Below, piece by piece: positions 1-8,858 of a stretch of 64,000 bases of DNA. The notes under the pieces are model-generated. The model saw only the letters and a program-made list of their open reading frames with translations, was not told where the DNA came from and made no database searches. The stretch is from Gammaproteobacteria bacterium (lineage in GTDB: Bacteria; Pseudomonadota; Gammaproteobacteria; Burkholderiales; Nitrosomonadaceae). Position 1 is the stretch's first letter. Each line of letters opens with the position of its first letter. The DNA is taken from positions 1,240,001 through 1,304,000 of the forward strand of contig CP054180.1 of the NCBI GenBank assembly GCA_015709635.1, given 5' to 3'. A program made the translations under genes and the position numbers.

Positions 1-302
1 TCAGCTACTTTATGTTTTACAAACTCAGTCAGCGTACCAAGTGTCGCGAAGGTTTGTGCGCTAATTTCGTCGTCTTTTATCGAGATGGAAAATTTCTTTT
101 CTATCGCCAGAATGACTGTAACGACTGCAACCGAATCAAGTTCGGGAATGTTGCCGAGTAAGATCATATCCGGCCCCATTCTATCCAGTCGATCGCCTAA
201 TCCCAGGGTATTCGTCAGAACTCTTTTTATTTCAGTGATATAGTCTATTTCTGTCACAATAAGAAGCTTTTCGTTTTTATAAATGCTAAAAGAGCCGCTC
301 AT
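1..302 (-). CDS. Acyl carrier protein, 3' end cut by window edge
   Basis: The minus strand is open from ATG at 302 to the window edge, so only the last residues are missing. The translation holds the ACP core LLGNIPELDSVAVVTVILAI, whose Ser in PELDSVA is the expected phosphopantetheine attachment site, followed by a typical amphipathic C-terminal helix. Two starts are possible: ATG at 302 (weak GGA upstream) or GTG at 257, which would give the usual ACP length of about 80 residues. ACPs of this kind often sit in exosortase/polysaccharide loci of PEP-CTERM-bearing betaproteobacteria. Two PEP-CTERM proteins occur in this window, so that role is possible but is not shown by the visible neighbours. 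Confidence 0.75.
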   Translation of the reverse strand, partial: MSGSFSIYKNEKLLIVTEIDYITEIKRVLTNTLGLGDRLDRMGPDMILLGNIPELDSVAVVTVILAIEKKFSISIKDDEISAQTFATLGTLTEFVKHKVA

Positions 303-511
303 TATAAATCCGATTGGCTGAGATGATCACGGGATTGCACCGCGGTTGCAGAAAGTTTGCCGGTGCTGCAGGAAAAATTTAGATTAGGGAAACTTTGAGA
401 AAGGTGGCGAGCAATGACCAGGCAGAGCGAAATCAGATAAAAAAAGCGCAGCTTACGAATGGTAAATGAGCATTTTGAACCTGCTTTCACCGCAGCATGA
501 TCGAGTGCAAC

Positions 512-530
512 AGTTTTTCGGAGCTTTCCT
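512..530. repeat. Solitary end of the GGAAAGCTC inverted-repeat element
   Basis: TTTTTCGGAGCTTTCC at about 514-529 differs at one base from the right terminus (TTTTTCAGAGCTTTCC) of the element at 25215-25349. No matching left half is seen nearby, so it looks like a remnant or a chance hit. It lies just downstream of flgA. Confidence 0.3.
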
Positions 531-540
531 AAAAGAAAAG

Positions 541-1254
541 CTATGGCTGTATTTCTACAATGGAATTGGCGCGCGCAAGCCCGTTGAGAATTCGTCCTGA
601 TTTGTTCCGAACCTGTATCACTTGTCCCTCGGTTGCATTCACCAATGCTTGGCCTTCTGACCGGATGCTGAAGCCACGGCCTTGAACAACTAGATTGACT
701 GATTGTCCTCGCATGATAATGTAAGGTGCACGCAACATTTGCGGCCGTAAAGGCTGACCGGCCGGGAGGTTGGTGGTGGCGACTTTACCGACAATTTGCG
801 CGGCATTCGTCAGTATACCTTCGGGCATTTGTGTCAAATTGACACTCTGCGGTGCAATATCCTCGTAAGTCAGTGTCTGTCCGGATGATACCGGCCGCGC
901 GAGGTGCAGTACATCCGCCATGACGCCAATTTCAGTTTGGACATAGATAGTCCAGGCCGCAATCTCGCTATCACAGCGTACGCCGATAGAGGTTTTCCCC
1001 CACAAACGCCCGCCAGTTGGAACAAAAGGCTCTAATTGCGGACACTTTGGTAACGCCAAATGCTTGTCGATTTGCCCGACATTCACAATGACCTGCCCGG
1101 GGAGTGACGCGGTATTGCTGTAGAGAAAGTTCTCTATGGCGTTTTTGATCAATGAAATTTCTTGGTGATCAATGGATGTTTTTTGCTGCGATGCAAGTGC
1201 CGGAAAAACCAGTACCGATAGACAGAAGATTGTCATTAAGCAACGTATCATCAT
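541..1254 (-). CDS. flgA: FlgA, P-ring assembly chaperone
   Basis: Periplasmic chaperone that helps FlgI polymerise into the flagellar P ring. The 237-residue product starts with a signal peptide (hydrophobic to about residue 21, ending FPALA). A cysteine-containing N-terminal part follows, then a C-terminal SAF-type domain (about residues 110-235) with the family pattern ARPVSSGQTLTYEDI and a closing RVRNKSGR-like stretch (IQVRNKSGRILNG). ATG at 1254 or 1251 can serve as start. It is divergent from flgB, with about 210 bp between them, as in many proteobacterial flg clusters. Confidence 0.93.
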   Translation of the reverse strand: MMIRCLMTIFCLSVLVFPALASQQKTSIDHQEISLIKNAIENFLYSNTASLPGQVIVNVGQIDKHLALPKCPQLEPFVPTGGRLWGKTSIGVRCDSEIAAWTIYVQTEIGVMADVLHLARPVSSGQTLTYEDIAPQSVNLTQMPEGILTNAAQIVGKVATTNLPAGQPLRPQMLRAPYIIMRGQSVNLVVQGRGFSIRSEGQALVNATEGQVIQVRNKSGRILNGLARANSIVEIQP

Positions 1255-1285
1255 AGTTTATAACCCTTCATTTTTTTGCCGTATT

Positions 1286-1300
1286 CGGCAATTATTGCCG
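1286..1300. promoter_or_regulatory. Perfect palindrome between flgA and flgB, candidate operator
   Basis: CGGCAAT-T-ATTGCCG is a perfect 7+1+7 palindrome in the divergent flgA/flgB spacer, with a third TTGCCG directly to its left. The position suits a dimeric regulator or overlapping divergent promoters. No regulator can be named from sequence alone. Confidence 0.35.
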
Positions 1301-1463
1301 CTATCCCGTGACGATATATTAAACGACCGCAAAAAAATCCAAGTTCAAAGATAACACCGCTTTCGTGTCTTATTTGCGGATTGGTCGGTTGATCCAACCG
1401 TATATTATTGCTGGCATGCTAAATGCTACTAGCCGAATAGACACTCATTTGAATCAGGCGATA

Positions 1464-1880
1464 ATGAATATGATAAACAAACTTGATAAAGAATTGAATT
1501 ATCACCATAACGCACTCAGTTTGCGGGTTGCAAGGCAAGAATTGCTTTCCAGTAATGTGGCCAATGCCGATACGCCGAATTTTAAAGCGAAAGATGTCGA
1601 TTTTGCCAGTGTGCTGAACGAAAGATTGTCATCAACTCCAAGCTTAAAAAAAGTGAATATGAATACGACGTCGACCATGCATATTAATTCCACTGCATCT
1701 GGAACCTTCGGAGACAACATTTTATATCGTGTTCCTTTGCAACCCAGTGCGGACGGAAACACTGTGGATATGGATATGGAACGGACTCGGTTCGCTGACA
1801 ATGCCATTAAATATGATGCGAGCATTACCTTCATCAATAACGAATTCAGAAACTTAACGTCAGCAATGTTGGAGAGATAG
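1464..1880 (+). CDS. flgB: FlgB, flagellar proximal rod protein
   Basis: Subunit of the proximal rod that crosses the periplasm. From ATG 1464 the product is 138 residues, the usual FlgB size. The frame is open further upstream to 1365, but that part lacks rod-protein character. AGGCG just before 1464 supports this start; ATG 1470 is an alternative. The N-terminal rod signature is seen (LLSSNVANADTPNFKAKDVD), as is a C-terminal helix (ITFINNEFRNLTSAM). It is the first gene of the flgBCDEFGHIJ series, and flgC follows after 3 bp. Confidence 0.93.
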   Translation: MNMINKLDKELNYHHNALSLRVARQELLSSNVANADTPNFKAKDVDFASVLNERLSSTPSLKKVNMNTTSTMHINSTASGTFGDNILYRVPLQPSADGNTVDMDMERTRFADNAIKYDASITFINNEFRNLTSAMLER

Positions 1881-1883
1881 AAA

Positions 1884-2288
1884 ATGTCATTATTCAATGT
1901 ATTTGGTATCGCAAGTTCAGCCATGTCAGCCCAGTCTCAACGTTTGAACGTGGTGGCCAGTAATCTTTCCAATGCCGATAGCGTAACAAGCTCAACCGGT
2001 GAACCATATCGCGGCAGGCAAGTGGTTTTCAGCACTTTGCAGGCAGACGCGAACGGTGCAAGCGGCGTTAAGGTTGCGGGTATCGTTCACGATCAATCGC
2101 CGATGCGGCAAGTGTTTGAACCTAAACATCCGTTAGCGGATAAAAACGGTTATGTGACGATGCCGAATGTCAATGTTGTTGATGAAATGGTCAATATGAT
2201 GTCGGCGTCCCGCTCGTATCAAAACAGTGTCGATATGATGAACACGACCAAGTCATTGTTGCAAAAAACTCTGACGATCGGTCAATAA
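1884..2288 (+). CDS. flgC: FlgC, flagellar proximal rod protein
   Basis: Rod protein of 134 residues. The N-terminus carries the flagellar basal body rod motif ([13 protein letters not shown]). The C-terminus has the axial-protein helix [20 protein letters not shown], which packs as coiled coil with its partner rod and hook proteins. GGAGAG lies 8 bases before the ATG. It sits 3 bp after flgB and 11 bp before flgD, consistent with one transcript. Confidence 0.95.
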   Translation: MSLFNVFGIASSAMSAQSQRLNVVASNLSNADSVTSSTGEPYRGRQVVFSTLQADANGASGVKVAGIVHDQSPMRQVFEPKHPLADKNGYVTMPNVNVVDEMVNMMSASRSYQNSVDMMNTTKSLLQKTLTIGQ

Positions 2289-2299
2289 AGGAGTAAGCG

Positions 2300-2974
2300 A
2301 TGAGCTCAGTTTCGCAAGTAAATACAACAGCAGCTACCGCTGCATCAACCGCAACTACTGGCACTACCAGTACAAAAGATGCTGAAAACCCGCAGGATCG
2401 TTTTCTGAAACTTTTAGTCACGCAAATGAAAAATCAAGATCCGTTGAAACCGCTGGACAATGCCGAAGTGACCAGTCAATTGGCGCAAATCAGCACGGTA
2501 TCGGGTCTTGATAAGCTGAATTCAACGCTGCAGCAATTGGTTTCCAGCGCTGAAGATACCCGTTCTGTAGAAGCATTGGGACTAATCGGACACAAAGCAT
2601 TTGTTCCAGGAACAGCGATTGCGCTGAATGGAGACGGCGCCATTGCCGGTATCGAATTGGCGCAACCGGTTGATCAACTCAAAGTCACTATTCTGGATAG
2701 CGCCGGAGTTGCTATTCGCACAATGGATCTGGGAGCGCAACCGACCGGTATCAGTACAATTTCCTGGGACGGTTTAACCGATAGCGGTACCAAGGCAGTT
2801 GATGGGGACTATACCTTTGCGGTAAGTGCGAAGCAAGGCGGTAATGACATTAAAGTCGACACCCTCTCATTCGGTTTGGTAAAAAGTGTGACACCTGGTG
2901 CAGGTGATACTCACCTGGATATGGGCGATAAATTAGGATTGATTAGTTTATCTGATGTTAAACAGGTGTTTTGA
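2300..2974 (+). CDS. flgD: FlgD, hook-cap / hook assembly scaffold
   Basis: Capping protein needed to polymerise FlgE into the hook. The 224-residue product has the conserved N-terminal segment (DRFLKLLVTQMKNQDPLKPL, then SQLAQISTVSGLDKLN). A C-terminal tudor/Ig-like region follows, with the typical sequence ISWDGLTDSGTKAVDGDYTF. The start has a strong AAAGGAG ribosome site. The low-complexity Ala/Thr stretch before the conserved block is common in FlgD. Confidence 0.95.
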   Translation: MSSVSQVNTTAATAASTATTGTTSTKDAENPQDRFLKLLVTQMKNQDPLKPLDNAEVTSQLAQISTVSGLDKLNSTLQQLVSSAEDTRSVEALGLIGHKAFVPGTAIALNGDGAIAGIELAQPVDQLKVTILDSAGVAIRTMDLGAQPTGISTISWDGLTDSGTKAVDGDYTFAVSAKQGGNDIKVDTLSFGLVKSVTPGAGDTHLDMGDKLGLISLSDVKQVF

Positions 2975-2986
2975 TAGGAGATTATT

Positions 2987-4252
2987 ATGACTTTTCAACA
3001 TGGCTTAAGTGGCTTGAATGCGGCATCTACTAATCTGGATGTCATCGGAAATAACATTGCCAACGCGAATACCGCTGGCTTCAAACAATCTATTGCACAA
3101 TTTTCCGATATTTTTGCAAATTCAATGGAAGGTACCGATACCTCACAGATCGGGATCGGATCAAAAATATCCGCAATTGCGCAACAATTTGGCCAAGGAA
3201 CAATTACGCCGACCAGCAACCCTTTGGACATTGCGATCAATGGACAAGGATTTTTCCGTATGAGTGATAACGGTACGATAAATTACAGCCGTAATGGTCA
3301 ATTTCATGCCGATGATTCCGGTTACATTGTTGATTCAACAGGTGCGAATTTGACGGGTTTTATGGCCGATGAAAATGGCGATATCAAAGCCAGCGGCGTA
3401 CCGGCGAATTTAAAATTCAGTACTTCTGATATTGCACCGAAAGCAACCACGACATTCGATGTGGGGTTTAATCTGGATGCACGAAAACCGGCTATTACTA
3501 CGGCTTTTGATGCCACCAATCCGAAAACGTATAGCAGCACAACTTCAGGTACAGTGGTTGATAGTCTTGGGAATTCACATGTATTGTCTTTATTTTTTCA
3601 AAAGAGCAATACGGCCGCCAATACATGGACCGCATTTGCAACCGTGGATGGCAAAGTGGATACATCCGGTACGCCTGTCGGTGTCACTATTGACGGAAGT
3701 CCTTCACAGTCCATGATATTTGATGGGAACGGTGTGCTGCAGAATATTACCACTCCACTGGCCTTAAACATTGACTTTAGTCTGATAAACCCCGCTTTAG
3801 GTGCGACTACCCCGCAAGCTGTCACTCTCGATATGACAACTGCCACGCAGTTTGGCTCGGACTTTGGTGTCAATGCCATTACACAGGATGGCTATACTTC
3901 AGGTCGCATGTCGGGTTTTACCATTAGCCCCGATGGCGTGATTATGGGTAATTATAGTAGCGGTCAATCGAAAACACTGGGGCAAATCGTACTGGCCAAT
4001 TTTGTTAATCCACAAGGGCTGGTTCCAGTCGGAGATGGTCATTGGGTAGAGACACCTGCTTCTGGCGAGCCTTTGGTTGGTCCTCCCAAAACAGGAAATT
4101 TGGGTGTGCTTCAATCTAATGCCGTTGAAGACTCCAATGTCGACTTAACAGCGGAATTGGTCAAACTGATTCAGGCTCAGCGAATGTATCAAGCCAGTGC
4201 TAAGCAGATTGAAACACAAGATCAGATTATTCAAACTATTACTCAAATTTAA
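2987..4252 (+). CDS. flgE: FlgE, flagellar hook protein
   Basis: Main subunit of the universal-joint hook. The 421 residues match the usual size. The N-terminus has the rod/hook motif (LDVIGNNIANANTAGFKQS). A central FlgE D2-type domain lies around residues 165-300, and the C-terminal axial helix reads SNVDLTAELVKLIQAQRMYQ. AGGAG precedes the ATG. The gene lies 12 bp after flgD. Confidence 0.96.
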   Translation: MTFQHGLSGLNAASTNLDVIGNNIANANTAGFKQSIAQFSDIFANSMEGTDTSQIGIGSKISAIAQQFGQGTITPTSNPLDIAINGQGFFRMSDNGTINYSRNGQFHADDSGYIVDSTGANLTGFMADENGDIKASGVPANLKFSTSDIAPKATTTFDVGFNLDARKPAITTAFDATNPKTYSSTTSGTVVDSLGNSHVLSLFFQKSNTAANTWTAFATVDGKVDTSGTPVGVTIDGSPSQSMIFDGNGVLQNITTPLALNIDFSLINPALGATTPQAVTLDMTTATQFGSDFGVNAITQDGYTSGRMSGFTISPDGVIMGNYSSGQSKTLGQIVLANFVNPQGLVPVGDGHWVETPASGEPLVGPPKTGNLGVLQSNAVEDSNVDLTAELVKLIQAQRMYQASAKQIETQDQIIQTITQI

Positions 4253-4301
4253 CCTGGGTTTCATTGTGAAGTATCAAACTTTTATAGTAATTGAGTAAAA
4301 A

Positions 4302-5045
4302 ATGGATCGACTAATTTATACCTCAATGACCGGAGCAAACCATACGCTGAATCAGAAAGCGACCGTTGCTCAGAACCTGGCCAATGCATCAACGACAGGG
4401 TATCGCGCTGAGAACAACGCATTTCGTGCAGTTCCGGTATTTGGCGACGGGTTGCCAACACGCGCGTTTGTTGTTGATTCTACAACGGGTGCTGATTTTA
4501 CCCCAGGCGCGCTGCAAACGACCGGGCGTGATCTTGATGTTGCGGTTCGAGGCTCGGGGTGGATCGCTATTCAATTGGATGACGGCAAGGAAGCTTATAC
4601 CCGCAATGGCAGTTTGCAAGTAAGTCCCAATGGTATTTTACAGACAAGTAGCGGCCATAAAGTTAAAGGTGATACCGGCATTATCACCCTACCACCTGAC
4701 ACTCGTATCACGATCGGTGTTGATGGAACCGTATCGTCCGTGCCGATTACGCCGCAACCGAATACTGTGGCACAAGTAGGCAGGATTAAATTGGTTAATC
4801 CACCGGAAGATAAGCTCGTAAAAGGCACCGATGGCTTATTCCGGCTTAAGGATGGCGGTGAAGCGCCTGTTGATGCCAGAGTTAAGCTTGTCGACGGCAC
4901 ATTGGAAGAGAGCAATGTGAATGTTGTGCATGAAATGGTCAGCATGATCGATCTGGCACGGCAATTCGATATGCAAATGAAAATGCTTGATAACGCACAG
5001 AATAATGCGCAGAAAGCGAGTGAGATAATGGTAGTAAGAGTTTAA
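4302..5045 (+). CDS. flgF: FlgF, flagellar proximal rod protein
   Basis: Rod protein of 247 residues related to FlgG but shorter. The N-terminus MDRLIYTSMTGA and the motif VAQNLANASTTGYRAE are diagnostic. The core has the FlgE/F/G-like repeat AYTRNGSLQVSPNG. The C-terminal helix ESNVNVVHEMVSMIDLARQF is present. A 49-bp gap separates it from flgE, the longest gap between flgB and flgJ. Confidence 0.94.
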   Translation: MDRLIYTSMTGANHTLNQKATVAQNLANASTTGYRAENNAFRAVPVFGDGLPTRAFVVDSTTGADFTPGALQTTGRDLDVAVRGSGWIAIQLDDGKEAYTRNGSLQVSPNGILQTSSGHKVKGDTGIITLPPDTRITIGVDGTVSSVPITPQPNTVAQVGRIKLVNPPEDKLVKGTDGLFRLKDGGEAPVDARVKLVDGTLEESNVNVVHEMVSMIDLARQFDMQMKMLDNAQNNAQKASEIMVVRV

Positions 5046-5074
5046 TTGAATAACAAATTAATAGGTAAATTATT

Positions 5075-5857
5075 ATGATACGTTCGCTATGGATTGCTAA
5101 AACAGGGCTTGATGCACAACAAACCAAAATGGATGTGATCTCCAATAATTTAGCGAATGTCAGCACTAATGGATTTAAGCGAGCTCGTGCAGTTTTCGAG
5201 GATCTGCTGTATCAAACGATACGCCAGCCAGGCGCGCAATCCTCCCAACAAACGCAATTGCCTTCCGGCTTGCAGCTGGGTACTGGAGTTAAACCGGTTT
5301 CTACGGAAAGCATCTTCACTCAGGGTGGGTTGCAGCAAACCGAAAACCAGCGCGACGTAGCTATACGTGGTGTAGGTTTTTTTCAGGTTTTGCTGCCGGA
5401 TGGTACGACAGCCTACACCCGCGATGGCGCATTCCAATCCGATCTTAACGGTCAGCTTGTGACATCCAGCGGATATGCTATACAACCTGCGATTACTGTT
5501 CCACCTAATGCGCTGGGTATCACGATAGCGCGGGATGGCACAGTGTCTGCAACAGTTCCGGGATCTACTGCGCCGATCCAAGTTGGCAGTATTCAATTGG
5601 CGAGCTTCGTTAATCCGGCCGGATTGTTGAAAATGGGTGAGAATTTGTATCAGGAAACCGCGTCGAGCGGAGCACCTAATCAGAATGCGCCGGGTACCAA
5701 TGGATTGGGTTTGCTGGAACAAAATTTTGTAGAAACTTCAAATGTGAATGTGGTGGAGGAATTGGTGAATATGATTCAAACTCAGCGCGCCTATGAAATG
5801 AATTCCAAGTCCATTGAGACGTCGGATCAAATGCTGCAACGGCTGGCGCAGCTTTGA
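5075..5857 (+). CDS. flgG: FlgG, flagellar distal rod protein
   Basis: Distal rod subunit of 260 residues, the canonical FlgG size. It starts [16 protein letters not shown] and has [20 protein letters not shown] followed by the FlgG-specific [16 protein letters not shown] region. That region tells it apart from FlgE and FlgF. The C-terminus ends [20 protein letters not shown]. Its stop codon overlaps a possible upstream TTG start of flgH. Confidence 0.96.
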   Translation: MIRSLWIAKTGLDAQQTKMDVISNNLANVSTNGFKRARAVFEDLLYQTIRQPGAQSSQQTQLPSGLQLGTGVKPVSTESIFTQGGLQQTENQRDVAIRGVGFFQVLLPDGTTAYTRDGAFQSDLNGQLVTSSGYAIQPAITVPPNALGITIARDGTVSATVPGSTAPIQVGSIQLASFVNPAGLLKMGENLYQETASSGAPNQNAPGTNGLGLLEQNFVETSNVNVVEELVNMIQTQRAYEMNSKSIETSDQMLQRLAQL

Positions 5858-5883
5858 TTAACTGGACGATTGGTAATCGGGCA

Positions 5884-6597
5884 ATGGTTAGCGGCAATCC
5901 GATAATAAAAAATTCCTACCGGTATTTTTTTATACTGGTGTTAGTCGCGCTTGCTTCCGGCTGCGCACTGACACCATCGACAGTGACTTACCAGCCGAAT
6001 ACATTACGCGCTCCGCAACATGCGGCAGCCGTGAGTCAGCCCAACGGCTCCATTCTGCAGATGGTACATAGCACAACAGGCGGGGTCCGATATACGCCAT
6101 TATTTGAAGATCGCCGCGCAAGAAGTATCGGCGATACGATTATCGTTACGTTAAATGAAACAACGAATGCCAGTAAAAGTTCGGGAAGTAATGCAAACCG
6201 TTCCGGAAGTATCGAATTTTCCGTACCGAACTTTCTAGGAATCCCGTTAAGCTTATTAAAGAATGCATCGGTTGAAGCTAAATCCAATAACAAATTTGAT
6301 GGCAGCGGTGAAAGCTCAAGCAAAAATAATTTTAAAGGAACTATTACGGTAACCGTCATCGAAGCGTTGCCGAATGGAAATCTTGTTGTCAGCGGTGAGA
6401 AACAAATCGGTATTAATCAGGGGCAAGAATTCATAAGGTTGTCCGGGGTTGTGAATCCGGTTCATATTCTGGGAAATACGATCTCTTCAACGCAGATTGC
6501 CGATGCGCGCGTCGAGTATCGTAGCAATGGGTATATTGACGAAGCGCAGACGATGGGCTGGTTATCACGTTTTTTCCTGTCGATATCGCCTTTCTAG
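5884..6597 (+). CDS. flgH: FlgH, outer-membrane L-ring lipoprotein
   Basis: Forms the L ring in the outer membrane. The lipobox LASGC follows a hydrophobic segment ([11 protein letters not shown]), so Cys27 would be lipidated after signal peptidase II cleavage. Conserved FlgH sequences include [40 protein letters not shown] and [20 protein letters not shown]. From ATG 5884 the protein is 237 residues. The frame extends to a TTG at 5854 that overlaps the flgG stop, but the ATG gives the more normal signal peptide. Confidence 0.94.
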   Translation: MVSGNPIIKNSYRYFFILVLVALASGCALTPSTVTYQPNTLRAPQHAAAVSQPNGSILQMVHSTTGGVRYTPLFEDRRARSIGDTIIVTLNETTNASKSSGSNANRSGSIEFSVPNFLGIPLSLLKNASVEAKSNNKFDGSGESSSKNNFKGTITVTVIEALPNGNLVVSGEKQIGINQGQEFIRLSGVVNPVHILGNTISSTQIADARVEYRSNGYIDEAQTMGWLSRFFLSISPF

Positions 6598-6619
6598 CAG
6601 CCGATTTCAGGATGAATCA

Positions 6620-7753
6620 ATGTTTCAATTGACATTTAAGATTATGAAAAAAAGAAACGTCATTATTTTTTCTTTTCTTGCACTAAGCTTGCTTTTACCG
6701 GGTATCAGCTTGGCTGATCGCATCAAGGATTTGGCATCGATTCAAGGTGTTCGCAATAATCAATTAATCGGATACGGATTGGTGGTTGGGTTGGATGGCA
6801 GCGGTGATATGACCACACAAACACCATTTACCGTTCAAAGTGTCATCAATATGCTGGGCCAACTGGGTGTTAACCTGCCGCCCGGCACCAATTTGCAATT
6901 GCGTAATGTTGCCGCTGTGATGGTAACGGCGACCCTGCCGGCATTTGCTAAACCGGGTCAGCACATCGATATTACAGTTTCATCCATGGGTAATGCCAAA
7001 AGTTTGCGCGGCGGAACACTGTTGTTGACACCTCTCAAAGGGGCGGATAATCAAGTGTATGCAATGGCGCAGGGGAATATACTGGTTGGCGGTATTGGGG
7101 CCGCGGCCGGTGGCAGCAGCGTGCAAGTGAATCATCTGAGTGTCGGGCGCATCACAGGAGGCGGTATTGTGGAGCGCGAGATTCCCACGACAGTAGGGCA
7201 AGGCGATTTTATCAATCTTGAATTGAATTCAACGGATTTCACGACGGTAAACCGTATCGTTGATGCGATCAATGGGCTTTATCCGGCGGCCGCATCAGCT
7301 GTGGATGGCCGGATGGTTCAGGTAAAAGCGCCTGCGGACAATGGTCAACGCATTATGTTTATCTCCCGGATTGAGAGTTTGGATATCGCTCCGGCTAAAG
7401 CATCAGCGAAAGTGATTGTTAATTCCCGTACTGGCTCGGTAGTCATGAATCAGGCGGTAACACTTGAATCCAGTGCGATTGCGCATGGCAATCTTTCGAT
7501 CATCATTAATACTGAACCTGTAATCAGTCAACCTGGCCCCTTGGCGCAGCGGGGTGAAACCGTGGTTACGCAGCGATCGCAAGTTGAGATCCGCACCGAT
7601 GAGGGAAATTTAATGTTATTGCCGAATGGCGCGGATCTCGGCGAAGTGGTGAAAGCGTTGACGGCAATTGGTGCTACGACACAGGATTTGTTGTCGATCC
7701 TGCAGGCTTTAAAAGCTGCCGGCTCGTTGCGTGCCGATTTGGAAATAATTTAA
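6620..7753 (+). CDS. flgI: FlgI, periplasmic P-ring protein
   Basis: Forms the P ring around the rod in the peptidoglycan layer. The mature part begins ADRIKDLASIQGVRNNQLIG, followed by YGLVVGLDGSGD, both hallmark FlgI sequences. ATG 6620 is chosen because AGGATGA lies just upstream; ATG 6644 (MKKRNVIIF) would give a tidier signal peptide and is possible. The open frame extends further upstream inside flgH, but that part is a shadow. Length is 377 residues (E. coli FlgI is about 365). Confidence 0.95.
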   Translation: MFQLTFKIMKKRNVIIFSFLALSLLLPGISLADRIKDLASIQGVRNNQLIGYGLVVGLDGSGDMTTQTPFTVQSVINMLGQLGVNLPPGTNLQLRNVAAVMVTATLPAFAKPGQHIDITVSSMGNAKSLRGGTLLLTPLKGADNQVYAMAQGNILVGGIGAAAGGSSVQVNHLSVGRITGGGIVEREIPTTVGQGDFINLELNSTDFTTVNRIVDAINGLYPAAASAVDGRMVQVKAPADNGQRIMFISRIESLDIAPAKASAKVIVNSRTGSVVMNQAVTLESSAIAHGNLSIIINTEPVISQPGPLAQRGETVVTQRSQVEIRTDEGNLMLLPNGADLGEVVKALTAIGATTQDLLSILQALKAAGSLRADLEII

Positions 7754-7769
7754 CTGATTAGGTACAAGA

Positions 7770-8777
7770 ATGGTTATTTCACCGGATATTTCAAGCAAGC
7801 TTGCCATTGATGCCAAAAGTATCGATGATTTGAATTTAATGGCGAAGCAAAATCCAGACGAAGCTCTACAAAAAGTAGCACAGCAATTTGAAGCGCTATT
7901 CATGAATATGCTGCTGAAAAGCATGCGAGAAGCCACGCCTAAAGATGGAATATTTGATAGCCAGCAGACGCAATTTTTTACACAGATGTACGACCAGCAG
8001 CTGGCACAGCAGATCTCTACCAAAGGGATTGGTATTGCTGACATGATGGTAAAGCAGTTATCCCGAACCAATCAATCAATTGAATCACAAACTACCATCA
8101 GTCAAACCGACGCTATTTTGTCAGCGATTAATTCTGTGCAGCAGTCGCAACCAGTAAGTGATGGACACCCTAATGACAAATCCGGGCAGTTGTGGTCCAT
8201 CTCTCAGGCTTCATCCAATACGGCGATGCCAGCAGGGGGAATTAGTTCAGTAATTGAAGAATTTTCTTTGCCGATTCAGTCAGATATGCAGCAGAAAAAA
8301 TCATCCAGTCAATCGGCAAATTTTATCGATAAGCTTCTGCCACATGCAAAAATTGCATCTGAATCAACCGGCATTCCTCCGCAATATATGTTGGCACAAG
8401 CCGCACTGGAAAGTGGTTGGGGTAAGCATGAGATTCGTCATGCGGATAATAGTCCTACCTATAATCTTTTTGGCATCAAGGCAGGTACCAATTGGAAAGG
8501 GAATGTAGTAGAGGCATCAACAACCGAGTACATCAATGGCGTAGCACAGAAGACGGTTGAGAAATTCCGTGCTTATAGCTCCTACGCCGAGGGATTCAAT
8601 GATTACGCCAAGTTGCTGATGGATAATCCCCGCTATGCGACAGTGCTGAAATCGACCGATGCCGCAACATTTGCCAATGGCCTGCAACGCGCCGGATATG
8701 CTACTGATCCGATGTATGCAGAGAAGTTGATGCGAATCCTGAATAGTGAAAAATTACAGGGCCGGGAATTTATTTGA
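7770..8777 (+). CDS. flgJ: FlgJ, rod-binding protein and peptidoglycan hydrolase
   Basis: Two-domain FlgJ of 335 residues. The N-terminal rod-binding domain (about 25-105) has VAQQFEALFMNMLLKSMREA and a QTQFFTQMYDQQLAQ segment. The C-terminal glucosaminidase domain (about 185-335) opens a gap in peptidoglycan for the rod. Its putative catalytic Glu lies in AQAALESGWGKHE, and it contains NLFGIKAG and YSSYAEGFNDYAKLL. A Gln/Ser-rich linker joins the domains. It lies 16 bp after flgI. Confidence 0.95.
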   Translation: MVISPDISSKLAIDAKSIDDLNLMAKQNPDEALQKVAQQFEALFMNMLLKSMREATPKDGIFDSQQTQFFTQMYDQQLAQQISTKGIGIADMMVKQLSRTNQSIESQTTISQTDAILSAINSVQQSQPVSDGHPNDKSGQLWSISQASSNTAMPAGGISSVIEEFSLPIQSDMQQKKSSSQSANFIDKLLPHAKIASESTGIPPQYMLAQAALESGWGKHEIRHADNSPTYNLFGIKAGTNWKGNVVEASTTEYINGVAQKTVEKFRAYSSYAEGFNDYAKLLMDNPRYATVLKSTDAATFANGLQRAGYATDPMYAEKLMRILNSEKLQGREFI

Positions 8778-8791
8778 TACCGGAAATTTCT

Positions 8792-8817
8792 TAATTCTTT
8801 CATCAATCTGCCGATAT
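8792..8817 (+). promoter_or_regulatory. Sigma28 (FliA)-like promoter for flgKL
   Basis: TAATTCTT (8792-8799) and GCCGATAT (8810-8817) are separated by 10 bases. The enterobacterial FliA consensus is TAAAGTTT-N11-GCCGATAA. The match is good in the -10 half and one base short in spacing. It sits about 40 bp before flgK, where many bacteria start a late flagellar transcript. Confidence 0.5.
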
Positions 8818-8858
8818 TATCGTTATATCTTTTTTAAAATTAAGAACTGAAAGAGCAT

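Noticed and set aside
302..490. 62-codon minus-strand frame between flgA and the ACP
   Set aside because: No ribosome site, no family motif, Ser-rich composition; only its stop overlap with the ACP start is suggestive.
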